NCBI GenBank assembly: GCA_965215145.1
Contig: OZ244038.1
Location: 1,674,001 to 1,738,000, forward strand
Direction of reading: 5' to 3'
DNA: 64,000 nt
Source: G965215145 sp965215145
Lineage (GTDB): Bacteria; Bacteroidota; Rhodothermia; Rhodothermales; JANQRZ01
Made by a program: the position numbers and the translations under genes. Under the pieces are notes generated by a model, which was given only the letters and a program-made list of their open reading frames with translations, ran no database searches and had not been told where the DNA came from. This document shows, piece by piece, positions 33,767 to 45,157 of this stretch. How positions within the stretch are numbered: the stretch's first letter is position 1; the number at the start of each line of letters is the position of its first letter.

Positions 33767-33777
33767 CCCCCCCCCCC
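33767..33777 (+). repeat. Poly-C tract of 11 immediately before a start codon
   Basis: Eleven consecutive C residues directly abut the ATG of the secreted repeat protein and replace the usual ribosome-binding-site spacing. Homopolymers of this length are prone to slippage. Confidence 0.85.
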
Positions 33778-35976
33778 ATGCGCCCCCTCGTCCGCACCCT
33801 CGGCACCGTCCTTCTACTGGCCCCGCTCGCGTCCAGCGCTCAGATGCTGGACGCGGTAGCGGGGTTCGGAGGCACCGGCTTCAGCCTGAGCGCGGCCGTC
33901 GCCGCCGGGCCGGACGGGGCGAGCACGGTGACGGGGTTCTTCTCCGGCGAGGTCACGTTCGGCGAAGGGCCCGACGCGGTCACCGCCACGGCCGCCGGCA
34001 ACGACGGGTTCGTCGCCCGCTACGACGCGGCCGGCGCTCTGCTCTGGGCGACGCGGTTCGGCGGCAACGGGGGGGACGCCGGCTCGGGGGTCGTCGTGGG
34101 CCGTGACGGCGCCGTCTACGTCACCGGCAGCTTCCGCGGGACGGCCACCTTCGGCGAGGGGCCGGACGCCGTCACCCTCGACGCGGCCGGCACGGGCCTC
34201 TTCGACAGCGACGGGTTCGTGGCGAAGTACGACAGCGCCGGCGCGCTGCGCTGGGCCGTCTCCTTCGGCGGCACCGACGGCGACGCCGGCAACGCCATCG
34301 CGCTCGGGCCGGGCGGCGATCCCTACGTGGCCGGCGCCTTCCGCGGCACGGCCACCTTCGGGGAGGGCTCGGCCGCCGTCACGCTGACGAACGCGGGGTT
34401 CGGCGACGACGGCTTCGTGGCGCGCTACCGCGACGACGGCACCCTCCGCGGCGCCGTCGCGTTCGGCGGGCCGAGCTTCGACGAGGGCAACGGCATCGCC
34501 GTCGGCGGCGACGGGGCGGTCTTCGTGACGGGGATCTTCGCCAACACCGTCACCTTCGGCAGCGGCCCGGACGCCGTCACACTGACGGGCGCCAGCGATG
34601 GGTTCCTCGTCAGCTACGGGCCGGGCGGGAGGCCGCGCTGGGCCACCCTCTTCGGCGACGGCACCGCCGGCGGAACGACGTTCGACCGCGGCACCGCCGT
34701 GGCCGTGGACGGCGGCGGGCGGAGCTACGTCACGGGGTTCTTCCGCGGGGACGCGACGTTCGGGGAGGGCGCCGCCGCCGTCACCCTCACCACCAACGCC
34801 TTCGACGACGGGTTCGTGGCGAGCTACGACGCCGCCGGCGCGCTCCGCTGGGTCACCGACTTCGGGGCCTCCTCGTCCGACTCCGGCTACGGCATCGCCG
34901 CGGCCGAGAACGGGGTCACGGTCGTCACCGGGCGCTTCACGGGGCGGGTCACGTTTGGCGCGGGCGAGGCCGCCGTGACGCTGGACAGCGTGTTCCGGGA
35001 GGACGGCTTCCTCGCGAGCTACGACGCCGCCGGCGCCCTCCGCTGGGTGACCCCCTTCGACAGCCCCGACGACGCCGTCGGCCGCGGCGTCGCGCTCGGC
35101 GCCGACCGGGCCGTCCGGGTGACGGGCGACTTCGAGACGGCCGTGACGCTCGGCGAGGGGTCCGACGCCGTCACCCTTCCCGCTGTGGACGGCTTCCTCG
35201 ACACCGACAGCTTCGTCGCCCGCTACCTCGACGGACTGCCCCCGGACGTGTTCGACCTCTCCATCGCCGTCGAGGGGGACCCCGTCGTGCTCCCCCCCAG
35301 CGGCGGCACGCTGACCGTCACCATCACCGCCGTGAACGTCGGCTCGCAGCGGCGGACGTTGGAGCTGTGGACCGAGGCGACGCTGCCCAGCGGCGCCGCC
35401 TTCGGCCCCCTCGTCGGACCGACGCCGGTGACGCTCGCGGCGGGCGACACGCTCACGCAGACGCTCGTGCAGGCGGTGCCGAGCGACGCGCCGGCCGGGA
35501 CGTACACCTACACCGCCCTCTTCGGTCGCTTCCCCGACCTCGTCTCCAGCAGCGCCAGCTTCACCTTCGAGAAGGCCGGCGCGGCCGGGAGGGGGGAGGT
35601 GCTGACGGCCGAGCGGTGGAGCGCGTCATTCGTAAGCTCGCCCGACGAGCGCCGGGCCGCAGGGCGGGCCGCTCCCGACGTGGAACCGCAGGGAGGGAGG
35701 GCCCTCGAAGGCGTCTTCCCGAACCCGTCGCGCGGCACCGCGATCGTCTCCTTCGCGCTGCCCGAACCGACGGAGGCGCGACTCGTGGTGCTCGACGTGC
35801 TCGGCCGTGAGGTCGCCCGCCTCGTGGACGGCTTCACCGGCCCCGGCCGCCACCGCCTGCCCTTCGACGGCGCCGGGCTGCCAGGCGGCGCCTACCTCGT
35901 CCGGCTCGAAGTCTCAGATCCCGCTGGCGGGGCGGGGGAGGCCGTGACGACGCAGCGGTTCACGCTCGTCCGGTGA
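33778..35976 (+). CDS. Secreted SBBP-type repeat protein with C-terminal sorting domain
   Basis: This 732-residue exported protein has a signal peptide (MRPLVRTLGTVLLLAPLASS). It is followed by about eight imperfect repeats of roughly 55 residues with the theme GDxYVTGxFxGxxTFGxG, DAVTLT, DGFVARYDAAGALRW. These look like a SBBP-type beta-propeller. From about 500 there is an Ig-like domain (LPPSGGTLTVTITAVNVG) and the last 80 residues are a type IX-like sorting domain (FPNPSRGTAIVSFAL, VLDVLGREVARLVDG, GLPGGAYLVRLEV). An alternative upstream ATG at 33715 would read through the poly-C tract. Likely surface-exposed; ligand unknown. Confidence 0.85.
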   Translation: MRPLVRTLGTVLLLAPLASSAQMLDAVAGFGGTGFSLSAAVAAGPDGASTVTGFFSGEVTFGEGPDAVTATAAGNDGFVARYDAAGALLWATRFGGNGGDAGSGVVVGRDGAVYVTGSFRGTATFGEGPDAVTLDAAGTGLFDSDGFVAKYDSAGALRWAVSFGGTDGDAGNAIALGPGGDPYVAGAFRGTATFGEGSAAVTLTNAGFGDDGFVARYRDDGTLRGAVAFGGPSFDEGNGIAVGGDGAVFVTGIFANTVTFGSGPDAVTLTGASDGFLVSYGPGGRPRWATLFGDGTAGGTTFDRGTAVAVDGGGRSYVTGFFRGDATFGEGAAAVTLTTNAFDDGFVASYDAAGALRWVTDFGASSSDSGYGIAAAENGVTVVTGRFTGRVTFGAGEAAVTLDSVFREDGFLASYDAAGALRWVTPFDSPDDAVGRGVALGADRAVRVTGDFETAVTLGEGSDAVTLPAVDGFLDTDSFVARYLDGLPPDVFDLSIAVEGDPVVLPPSGGTLTVTITAVNVGSQRRTLELWTEATLPSGAAFGPLVGPTPVTLAAGDTLTQTLVQAVPSDAPAGTYTYTALFGRFPDLVSSSASFTFEKAGAAGRGEVLTAERWSASFVSSPDERRAAGRAAPDVEPQGGRALEGVFPNPSRGTAIVSFALPEPTEARLVVLDVLGREVARLVDGFTGPGRHRLPFDGAGLPGGAYLVRLEVSDPAGGAGEAVTTQRFTLVR

Positions 35977-36001
35977 CCGGCTTCTCGCGGGGGCTCGCAG
36001 G

Positions 36002-36328
36002 CTACGCCTCGCCGCCGGGGAGGTGGAACGAGAACTGGGGCTGCCCCCCGCCGCCCTCGCCGATGGGGCCGTAGGCGGCCTCGTATTTCCCGATGTTGTC
36101 CTCCAGCGCCGCCAGCAGCCGCTTAGCGTGCTGCGGCGTCACCACGATCCGGCTCTTCACCCGCGCCTTCGGCACGCCGGGCATGACGCGGATGAAGTCG
36201 AGGATGAACTCCTCCGGCGAGTGCGCGATCATGACGAGGTTCGAGTACGTCCCCTCAGCGACGTCGGCGGAGAGCTCGATGTTGAGTTGCTGGGGCTGCT
36301 GGGGGTTCGGCTGCTGCGGGTCTTCCAT
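36002..36328 (-). CDS. DUF3467 protein
   Basis: A 108-residue protein with a Gln/Pro-rich N-terminus and the DUF3467 core: NIELSADVAEGTYSNLVMIAHSPEEFILDFIR, then RVMPGVPKARVKSRIVVTPQHAKRLLAALEDNI. The family is widespread in Bacteroidota and has no established biochemical role. It lies 34 bp downstream of the cystathionine beta-synthase gene on the same strand, so it may be co-transcribed. The start is at MEDPQQPN because the longer frame overlaps the upstream stop. Confidence 0.88.
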   Translation of the reverse strand: MEDPQQPNPQQPQQLNIELSADVAEGTYSNLVMIAHSPEEFILDFIRVMPGVPKARVKSRIVVTPQHAKRLLAALEDNIGKYEAAYGPIGEGGGGQPQFSFHLPGGEA

Positions 36329-36362
36329 CGGGGCGTTGGGGAGGCAGGGGAGGGGGGCGCGT

Positions 36363-37793
36363 CTAACGAGCGAGGGCGGGCTCCGTTGCACCGGCCAGCG
36401 CGGCGGCGAGGTCGGCGCGGGTGATCAGGCCGTACTCCGGCGGGGCGAGGGCGTCGCCCCCGTCGGTGCGGCGGACGAGGACGGCGGGCGCGGCGTCGAG
36501 CATCGCCGCGAGGCCCTCGGCGCCCACGTCGTCCTGCACGATGGGGAGCGCCGAGCCGACGGCCTCGGAGGCGGCGCGGTCCCGCGCGGCGGGGTCCTCG
36601 ACGAGGAGGTCCAGCGCCTCACCCTCGGAGAGGCACCCGGCGATCCGATCCCCGTCGCGGAGGACGACGAGGCCGGCGCCCGAGGCCCGCATCGCGCGGA
36701 CGGCCTCGGCCAGCGTGGCGTCCGCCGCCACCGTCGGCGGCGCGTCGCTCTGCTCCTGAGCGTCCAGCACGTCGGCGGCGGTGAGGGCGGGGGCGTCGCC
36801 CTCGGGGGCGAGGTAGCCGTGGCGGCGCATCCAGGCGTCGTTGTACGTCTTCGAGAGGTAGCGGAAGCCGGAGTCCGGTAGCAGCACGACGACCACGTCG
36901 TCCTCCGAGAGCGCGTCGCGGTGGGCTTCGAGCCACCGCATCATCCCGGCGACCGCCATCCCGCAGCTCTGCCCGACGAAGAGCCCCTCCTCCTGCGCCA
37001 GCCGCCGCGTCATCTGCATCGACTCCCGGTCGGTGACGCGGACGAAGTCGTCCACGAGCGCGAAGTCCATGTTGCCCGCGAGGATGTCCTCGCCGACGCC
37101 CTCGGTGACGTAGGAATGGACCTCGGCGTCGATGAACTCGCCGGTGTGGAAGTAGGTGTGGTAGGCCGAGCCGTAGGGGTCGACGCCGACGGTGAGGAGG
37201 TCGGGGTTATGCTCCTTGAGGTAGCGCGTCGTGCCGGAGATGGTGCCGCCGGTGCCGGCCCCCGCGAAGTAGTGCGTGATGCGGCCGTCGGTCTGGCGCC
37301 AGAGCTCGGGGCCGCTGGTGCGGTAGTGGGCCTCGGCGTTGGCGGGGTGGTCGTACTGGTTGGGGTAGAACGCGCCCGGCGTCTCGTCCGCGATGCGGGC
37401 CGCGACGGAGTAGTACGAGCGGGGGTCGTCCGGGGCCACGGCCGTGGGGCAGACGACGACCTCGGCGCCGAGGGCGCGGAGGACGTCCATCTTCTCGGGG
37501 CTCTGCTTGTCCGTCGTCGTGAAGACGCAGCGGTACCCCTTCGCGATGGCGGCGATGGCGAGGCCGGCGCCGGTGTTCCCGCTCGTCCCCTCGACGATGG
37601 TGCCGCCGGGCTTCAGCAGCCCCTTCCGCTCGGCGTCCTCGATCATCGCCAGCCCGATCCGGTCCTTCACGGAGCCGCCGGGGTTGAAGAACTCGACCTT
37701 CGCGAGCACGGTGCAGGGGAGGCCGCGGGGGATGGCGTTGAGCCGCACCAGCGGCGTCTCACCGATGGTGCCGAGGACGTTCTCGTGCCACAT
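36363..37793 (-). CDS. Cystathionine beta-synthase with tandem CBS domains
   Basis: This PLP enzyme condenses serine (or O-acetylserine) with homocysteine or sulfide; the 476-residue form with a C-terminal Bateman module is of the eukaryote-like CBS type. The PLP lysine is in GGSVKDRIGLAMIEDA, the substrate loop is GTSGNTGAGLA and the phosphate-binding glycine loop is GAGTGGTISGT. Two CBS motifs (about 345-465) begin at PTVAADATLAEAVRAMRASG and could bind S-adenosylmethionine or AMP. It has no haem-binding N-terminus. A TACCTTTTC box lies upstream. Confidence 0.9.
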   Translation of the reverse strand: MWHENVLGTIGETPLVRLNAIPRGLPCTVLAKVEFFNPGGSVKDRIGLAMIEDAERKGLLKPGGTIVEGTSGNTGAGLAIAAIAKGYRCVFTTTDKQSPEKMDVLRALGAEVVVCPTAVAPDDPRSYYSVAARIADETPGAFYPNQYDHPANAEAHYRTSGPELWRQTDGRITHYFAGAGTGGTISGTTRYLKEHNPDLLTVGVDPYGSAYHTYFHTGEFIDAEVHSYVTEGVGEDILAGNMDFALVDDFVRVTDRESMQMTRRLAQEEGLFVGQSCGMAVAGMMRWLEAHRDALSEDDVVVVLLPDSGFRYLSKTYNDAWMRRHGYLAPEGDAPALTAADVLDAQEQSDAPPTVAADATLAEAVRAMRASGAGLVVLRDGDRIAGCLSEGEALDLLVEDPAARDRAASEAVGSALPIVQDDVGAEGLAAMLDAAPAVLVRRTDGGDALAPPEYGLITRADLAAALAGATEPALAR

Positions 37794-37820
37794 GAGGAGG
37801 GGGGAGGCGAGCTAGTAGGG

Positions 37821-37830
37821 CGAAAAGGTA
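37821..37830 (-). promoter_or_regulatory. Putative -7 element (TACCTTTTC) for the CBS gene
   Basis: TACCTTT reads toward the cystathionine beta-synthase gene 28 nt before its ATG, matching TAnnTTT. The opposite strand carries the separate promoter of the histidine kinase gene about 100 bp away. Confidence 0.5.
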
Positions 37831-37920
37831 CGCGGGTCGGGCGCGCGTCTGAAGCCCCGGTCTACCCCCGGGGGCGGGTGGAGTCGCGGGGGGCTCGGCG
37901 CAGAAGTTGTGAAGAGCGGG

Positions 37921-37950
37921 TTGACCTTGTTGGGCCATTGCCTCTATCCT
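37921..37950 (+). promoter_or_regulatory. Sigma70-like promoter (TTGACC, 18 bp, TATCCT)
   Basis: TTGACC and TATCCT are separated by 18 bp, 50 nt before the ATG of the hybrid histidine kinase. This is the closest match to a conventional housekeeping promoter seen in the window. Confidence 0.5.
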
Positions 37951-37999
37951 TAGCGCCCACCACACCCCCAGGCCTGTGCAGGTGCCTCACCCCTCTGCC

Positions 38000-39505
38000 A
38001 TGCCCACCCCCGACCCAACCACGAGCGTCCCGGCGCCCCCCGACCTCCTCCCGCTGCTCGCGCCGGAGCTCCTCGTCGCCACCTTCTCCCCCGGCGGGGA
38101 GCGGTGGGGTGCCAACGCTGCGTGGGAGCTCATCTTCGGCACGGACGAGCCGTGGGCGCGGCTCTCGGCGGAGGAGCAACGGTTCGCGGCGGAGTACGTC
38201 GCCGAGGCGGCCCACGGCAGCCTCGTCTCGAACCAGGTGTTCCTCGTCGAGCGCCACCACCGCGACCTCCGCGCCCCGGTGCTCCTGCACTTCCTCCCCG
38301 TCCGCCTCCCGGACGCGAGCTCGCACCGGCAGCCCGTCGTCATCACGGGCGAGGTGCTGCAGGAGCCGATGAGCTGGGCCGCCGACCAGACGAAGCGGCG
38401 GCGGATGGAGATGCTCGGGCAGATGACGATGGGCATCGCCCACGACTTCAACAACCTCCTCACGAGCCTGCTCGGCCACGTCGAACTCCTCAAGGGGACG
38501 CTCCCCGAGGCGCTCCGGCGCAACCACCTCCGCCCGATCCAGCGGGCCGCCCTCGACGGCGCCGCCCTCGTCCGCAAGATCCAGCGCTACATCCGCCACG
38601 AGAAGGAGGAGCGGTTCGAGCCCGTCGACCTCGCCGCCCTCGTCGACGAGGTCGCGTCGCTGACCCGGCCGTACTGGTTCAACGAGCCCCGACGGCTCGG
38701 CATCGAGATCGGGATCGAGCTCGAGCTCGAGGAGGTCCCGCCTATCCGCGGCTCCGCCGTCGAGCTCCGGGAGATCTTCGTCAACCTCATCCTCAACGCC
38801 GTCCAGGCCCTCCCCGAGGGCGGCCACATCACGCTCCGCGTCTTCGGCGACCGGCAGGCCGTCTACGCCGAGGTCGAGGACGACGGGACGGGGATGCCGG
38901 ACCACGTCCGCGCGCGGATCTTCGAGCCGCTGTTCACGACGAAGGGCGACGACGGCACCGGCATGGGGCTGACGGTGAGCTACGGGATCGTGCAGGAGCA
39001 CGACGGCCAGATGGAGGTCCGCTCCGACCTCGGCGAGGGCACGTGCTTCTCGCTCCGGTTCCCCCCGGCCGACGCCGCCGAGGCCGCCGCCGAGGCCACC
39101 GCCCGCCGCGCCATCGAGGCCGCCGCCAAAGCCGAGACCGCCCGGTCGTCCCGCCGCGCCGCCGCGATCCTCGTCGTCGACGACGAGCCCGCCGTGTGCA
39201 GCGTCACCGCCGACCTCCTCCGCCGCCGCGGCCATACCGTCGAGGAGGCCGACGGCGGCGCGACGGCCCTCCGCAAGGTGGCCCAGGGCACCTTCGACCT
39301 CGTCATCACCGACCTCGGGATGCCGAAGATGAGCGGGCGCGAGCTCGCCTTCCACCTCCGCCAGCAGCTCCCGGACCTCCCCATCATCCTCCTCACCGGC
39401 CACACCGACGCCGAGGACCAGTCCGAGCACGTCGACGCCGTCGTGAAGAAGCCCTTCCGCATCGCCGCCCTCGACGCCACCGTGCAGCGGGTGCTGAAGG
39501 GGTGA
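38000..39505 (+). CDS. Hybrid histidine kinase with C-terminal receiver
   Basis: A soluble sensor kinase of 501 residues. The first 130 residues look like a PAS-type sensor (GANAAWELIFGTDEPWARLS). The dimerisation/phosphoacceptor helix carries His in GQMTMGIAHDFNNLLTSLLG, which is the HDFNN subgroup. The ATPase domain has FVNLILNAVQALP, EDDGTGMPD and GDDGTGMGLTVSYG. After an Ala/Glu linker, a receiver domain from about 390 has Asp in DLVITDLGMPKMSG and Lys in VVKKPF. No output domain follows, so phosphotransfer to another regulator is expected. GTG 37976 is a possible earlier start. Confidence 0.92.
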   Translation: MPTPDPTTSVPAPPDLLPLLAPELLVATFSPGGERWGANAAWELIFGTDEPWARLSAEEQRFAAEYVAEAAHGSLVSNQVFLVERHHRDLRAPVLLHFLPVRLPDASSHRQPVVITGEVLQEPMSWAADQTKRRRMEMLGQMTMGIAHDFNNLLTSLLGHVELLKGTLPEALRRNHLRPIQRAALDGAALVRKIQRYIRHEKEERFEPVDLAALVDEVASLTRPYWFNEPRRLGIEIGIELELEEVPPIRGSAVELREIFVNLILNAVQALPEGGHITLRVFGDRQAVYAEVEDDGTGMPDHVRARIFEPLFTTKGDDGTGMGLTVSYGIVQEHDGQMEVRSDLGEGTCFSLRFPPADAAEAAAEATARRAIEAAAKAETARSSRRAAAILVVDDEPAVCSVTADLLRRRGHTVEEADGGATALRKVAQGTFDLVITDLGMPKMSGRELAFHLRQQLPDLPIILLTGHTDAEDQSEHVDAVVKKPFRIAALDATVQRVLKG

Positions 39506-39664
39506 ACGCCGGCCCGGCCGCCGGGGGCGTTGAGGGCGCGGGGTTGTCACAATGGCAGGGATCGGAGCGCCGCGCGGACCGGGCGCCCGTTGGCACAGTT
39601 TTGTTGCCCGTCGGCGCACCGGTGGCCGAGCCGACGGCCGCCCTCCCCCGACCCCGAGGCACCC

Positions 39665-42256
<2,592 letters not shown>

Positions 42257-42265
42257 CTGGAGGCC

Positions 42266-42293
42266 GTAGGGGCGTGATTAATCACGCCCCTAC
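42266..42293. repeat. Perfect 28 bp GTAGGGGC palindrome
   Basis: Arms GTAGGGGCGTGATT and AATCACGCCCCTAC form a perfect 14 bp inverted repeat with no loop. CTA at 42290-42292 is the stop codon of the minus-strand gene. It starts 10 bp after the lon stop, so it probably terminates both convergent transcripts. Confidence 0.9.
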
Positions 42294-42523
42294 GCCGATG
42301 GGTCGTCCTCGTCCTTCCACTCGTCGAGGATCTTCGCCTCCTCCATGTTCGGGTCGAGCTCGCGCTTGAAGGCGCGCTCGGCCTCGGCCGTCGTGGTGGC
42401 GGCGCGGTCGAGGGCGCGGTCGATGAGGTTGGCGGTGAAGCGCACGGCGCCGCCGCCTAGCAGCTTCGCCCGGCCGAGCACGCCGGCCCGCTCGAACCGT
42501 TGGATCCAGCGCTCAGGGTCCAT
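42290..42523 (-). CDS. Small hypothetical protein, coupled pair member 2
   Basis: A 77-residue protein, mostly helical: PERWIQRFERAGVLGRAKLLGGGAVRFTANLIDRALDRAATTTAEAE, with an acidic end. Its ATG overlaps the TGA of the preceding gene (TGATG). Its stop codon is provided by the palindrome, so the last residues are likely not ancestral. A membrane-proximal amphipathic helix is possible. No family is recognised. Confidence 0.6.
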   Translation of the reverse strand: MDPERWIQRFERAGVLGRAKLLGGGAVRFTANLIDRALDRAATTTAEAERAFKRELDPNMEEAKILDEWKDEDDPSA

Positions 42524-42852
42524 CAGCCCGCGTCGTCGCCCTCCTTCCGCGCAGTGCCTGTCTTGCGCGTCGCGCTCGACGCCCGCTTCGTCGCCGTAGG
42601 CGGCTTGGCGGGGGAGGGCGGCTTCGGGGGTTTCGGCTCGCGCGGGGGTCGGTCCGCCCACGTGCGGCTGAACGCCTGGTTCACCTCCTCCATCAGGTCC
42701 GAGAGCTGGCGCCCCGCGTCCTCCACGGCCCGCCCGACCGTGGCGAAGGTCGCCTCGACCACGAAGGCCGTGCGGTCCTGCGTGTCTAGCTTCTCGAACT
42801 CGGCGCGGGCTTTCTGGTACTGCTCGCGCGCCGTCTCACGGGCATCCGGCAT
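42523..42852 (-). CDS. Small protein with helical domain and Lys/Pro/Ala-rich tail
   Basis: A 109-residue protein. Residues 1-65 form an amphipathic helix bundle (ETAREQYQKARAEFEKLD, then EATFATVGRAVEDAGRQLSDLMEEV). The tail is a basic low-complexity segment (KPPKPPSPAKPPTATKRASS). The layout recalls phasins or small nucleic-acid-associated proteins, but I cannot assign one. It is translationally coupled to the next small gene and divergent from rsgA. Confidence 0.6.
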   Translation of the reverse strand: MPDARETAREQYQKARAEFEKLDTQDRTAFVVEATFATVGRAVEDAGRQLSDLMEEVNQAFSRTWADRPPREPKPPKPPSPAKPPTATKRASSATRKTGTARKEGDDAG

Positions 42853-42938
42853 CGGTCACGGGGGAAGAGCACGCCGCGGCGTGCGGGGGATCGGAGGACG
42901 CCCATCTTGGACGGCACCCGCCCGCTCAGGTTTCACCC

Positions 42939-43919
42939 ATGCCCGACCCCATTCCGCCCGACGAACGCCAGGACGATGCCCCGGCCACTGCCGACGGCGT
43001 CGTCCTCCGCTCCACTGGGAGCTGGTACGACGTCCGCACCGACGCCGGCGAGACGGTGCAGGCCCGCGTCCGCGGCAAGTTCCGCCTGGAGGAGCGCGAC
43101 GTCACCAACCCCGTCGCCGTCGGCGACCGTGTCACGATGCGGATGGGGGCCGACGGCACCGGCCTCATCACCGACCTCCACGACCGCCGGAACAAGCTGA
43201 GCCGCCGGGCCGCCGGGCGGCGCCACGCCCGCGAGCACGTCCTCGTCGCCAACGTGGACCGGGCGTGGTGCGTGCAGGCCGCCTCGATGCCGTCGTTTAA
43301 CCCCGGCTTCGTGGACCGCCTCCTCGTGATGGCCGAGGCGTACCACATCCCCGGCGGCCTCGTCCTCAACAAGACCGACCTCATCGAGCGCCCCGAGCAC
43401 GCCGACGACGTGGCGTACTGGCAGGAGCTCTACGAGGACCTCGGCTACCCCGTCCTCCGCACGAGCGCCGAGACGGGCGAGGGCATCGAGCAATTTCGGG
43501 AGGAGCTGGCCGGCCAGGTCAGCGTCGTTGCCGGGCCGAGCGGGGTGGGGAAGTCGTCGCTACTGAACGCCGTCGAGCCGGGGCTCGGGCTGCGGGTGGG
43601 GGAGGTCAGCGGGAAGACCCGGAAGGGGAAGCACACGACGACGTTCGCGGAGCTGCTGCCGGCGGCGGGCGGCTACGTCGTGGACACGCCCGGCATCCGG
43701 GAGTTCGGGCTGTGGGACATGGCGCCGGCGGAGCTCTCGGGCTACTACGTCGAGATGCGGGAGCTGCTGACGGAGTGCCGGTTCCAGCCCTGCACCCACG
43801 ACCACGAGCCCGGCTGCGCCGTCAAGGCCGCCGTCGAGGCCGACGGCATCGCGCCGGAGCGCTACCTCTCGTACCTCAACATCCTGGAGTCGCTCCGCGC
43901 CGAGGACGTGGGGCGCTGA
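42939..43919 (+). CDS. rsgA: Ribosome small-subunit-dependent GTPase A
   Basis: A circularly permuted GTPase that helps late 30S maturation. The 326 residues comprise an OB-fold (GSWYDVRTDAGETVQARVRGKFRLEE), a permuted G domain with NKTDL (G4) before GPSGVGKSSLLN (G1) and DTPGIREFGLWD (G3), and a C-terminal zinc finger with Cys/His in ECRFQPCTHDHEPGC. The ATG gives the expected N-terminus. It stands alone and is followed by the second copy of the structured intergenic element. Confidence 0.95.
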   Translation: MPDPIPPDERQDDAPATADGVVLRSTGSWYDVRTDAGETVQARVRGKFRLEERDVTNPVAVGDRVTMRMGADGTGLITDLHDRRNKLSRRAAGRRHAREHVLVANVDRAWCVQAASMPSFNPGFVDRLLVMAEAYHIPGGLVLNKTDLIERPEHADDVAYWQELYEDLGYPVLRTSAETGEGIEQFREELAGQVSVVAGPSGVGKSSLLNAVEPGLGLRVGEVSGKTRKGKHTTTFAELLPAAGGYVVDTPGIREFGLWDMAPAELSGYYVEMRELLTECRFQPCTHDHEPGCAVKAAVEADGIAPERYLSYLNILESLRAEDVGR

Positions 43920-43947
43920 CTATGTAAAGCCTGGTTCGAAGGCGAGA

Positions 43948-44029
43948 GCGAGCGAGAAAGGCACCCGTCAAGGCGTGCGAGCAGGCCGATGCCACAGCAT
44001 CGGGCGACGAGCAGAACGCGGGCGGGTTC
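43948..44029. repeat. Structured intergenic element, copy 2
   Basis: Same block order as at 10310: GCGAGCGAGA (43948), CAAGGCG (43969), hairpin CCGATGC/GCATCGG (43986-44003), GACGAG (44006), AACGC (44015) and closing hairpin GAAC/GTTC (44014-44029). The central hairpin has entirely different bases but the same position, which is covariation of structure. It lies in the 250 bp gap between rsgA and the beta-lactamase gene. Confidence 0.55.
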
Positions 44030-44169
44030 TTTTGTAGCCGCTCGGAGCCCGCGAGGGTGAGTCCCAAACAGCCTCTGAGCCGCCCTGCCCCTCGCAAGCC
44101 GGACGGGGATCTCGCTCCGGCACCGATCCTGACCCCACGCATTGGTGTCACTCTCCCGCCCCCTCGCCG

Positions 44170-44997
44170 ATGCGCCTGCCGACCCTCCTCCTGCTCCTCG
44201 CCGTCGGCCCTGCGCTCGCCCAGAATACCGTCACGCTCGACGCGCCGGCCGACCTCGCGCGCCACATCGCGCCGTTCGACGCCGGCACGCTCGTCGTCCT
44301 CGACCCCGCCGCGCACCGGACGGTTCGTGTCGACGCCGAGCGGGCGGGCGAGCGGCTCACCCCGGCCTCGACGTTCAAGATCCCCCCCACGCTCTGCGCC
44401 CTCGACGCGGGCGCCCTTAGCGGCCCCGACGACGGCATGGCGTGGGACCCCGAGGAGCACCCGTCGCAGCCGTGGTGGCCCGAGGCGTGGCGGCGCGACC
44501 ACACGCTCGCCTCGGCCGTCGAGCACTCCGTCGTGTGGTTCTTCCGGGAGACGGCCGAGCGGCTCGGCCCGCTCCCCGAGCAGGCGTGCCTCGACGCCCT
44601 CGGCTACGGCAACCGCACCATCGGCGCCGACCCCACCCTCTTCTGGCTCGACGGCTCGCTCCGCGTCTCGGCCGAGGAGCAGGTCGCGTTTCTGCAGCAC
44701 CTGTGGGACGGGAGCCTCCCACCCTCCGAGGAGGCGCAGGCGACGACACGCGCCCTCGTCCCCGTCCTCCGCGTGGGCGACGGCTGGCGCCTCCTCGGCA
44801 AGACGGGCACGGCGACGGACGATCCGTCGGACCCGGACGCGACGGCGCTGTACTGGCTCGTCGGCGTGTTCGAGCGGGAGGGGGAGTCGCCGGTGTTCTA
44901 CGCGCTCAACTTCGAGGGCGAATCCGGCCTCGGCGCGGAGCGGGTCCGCGTCGCGGAGGCGGCGCTGCGTGACCTCGGCTACCTCCTGGCTGAGTAG
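44170..44997 (+). CDS. Class D (OXA-like) beta-lactamase
   Basis: An exported serine enzyme expected to hydrolyse penicillin-type beta-lactams. The 275-residue length matches the class. The signal peptide ends ALAQ. All class D motifs are present: the active Ser67 and Lys70 in PASTFKIP, SVV in EHSVVWFF, YGN in LGYGNRTIG, and KTG in LLGKTGTAT, with WLDGSLRVSAEEQV between the last two. It has the GC content of the chromosome, so it seems resident. The C-terminal region of BlaR1-type sensors shares this fold, but no transmembrane sensor part is present here. Confidence 0.88.
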   Translation: MRLPTLLLLLAVGPALAQNTVTLDAPADLARHIAPFDAGTLVVLDPAAHRTVRVDAERAGERLTPASTFKIPPTLCALDAGALSGPDDGMAWDPEEHPSQPWWPEAWRRDHTLASAVEHSVVWFFRETAERLGPLPEQACLDALGYGNRTIGADPTLFWLDGSLRVSAEEQVAFLQHLWDGSLPPSEEAQATTRALVPVLRVGDGWRLLGKTGTATDDPSDPDATALYWLVGVFEREGESPVFYALNFEGESGLGAERVRVAEAALRDLGYLLAE

Positions 44998-45002
44998 GCA
45001 GG

Positions 45003-45070
45003 CTAGTCGGGAAGGCCAGGCTCGGTAACCTCGACCTCCGGCCACCGCTCGCGGACGAGGCGGATGCAGC
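45003..45070 (-). pseudogene. Remnant of a Nif3-like gene 3' end
   Basis: The reverse strand reads RLVRERWPEVEVTEPGLPD followed by a stop, which matches RLIRERWPEIELVESGLPS and stop at the end of the intact Nif3-like gene starting at 46187. At the DNA level both begin CTAG and share ACCTCCGGCCA/ATCTCCGGCCA and CGCTCGCGGA. Similarity ends at about 45070, where the AT-richer segment with the protease gene begins. No start or upstream part of the gene exists here. Confidence 0.75.
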
Positions 45071-45157
45071 CAGCCGGCATCGCCAATGAATTGGGAGCGT
45101 AAGCACAGCCCTGACCATCCCTAGATCTCAAGCGTCCGACACACGCCCATCCGAGCG

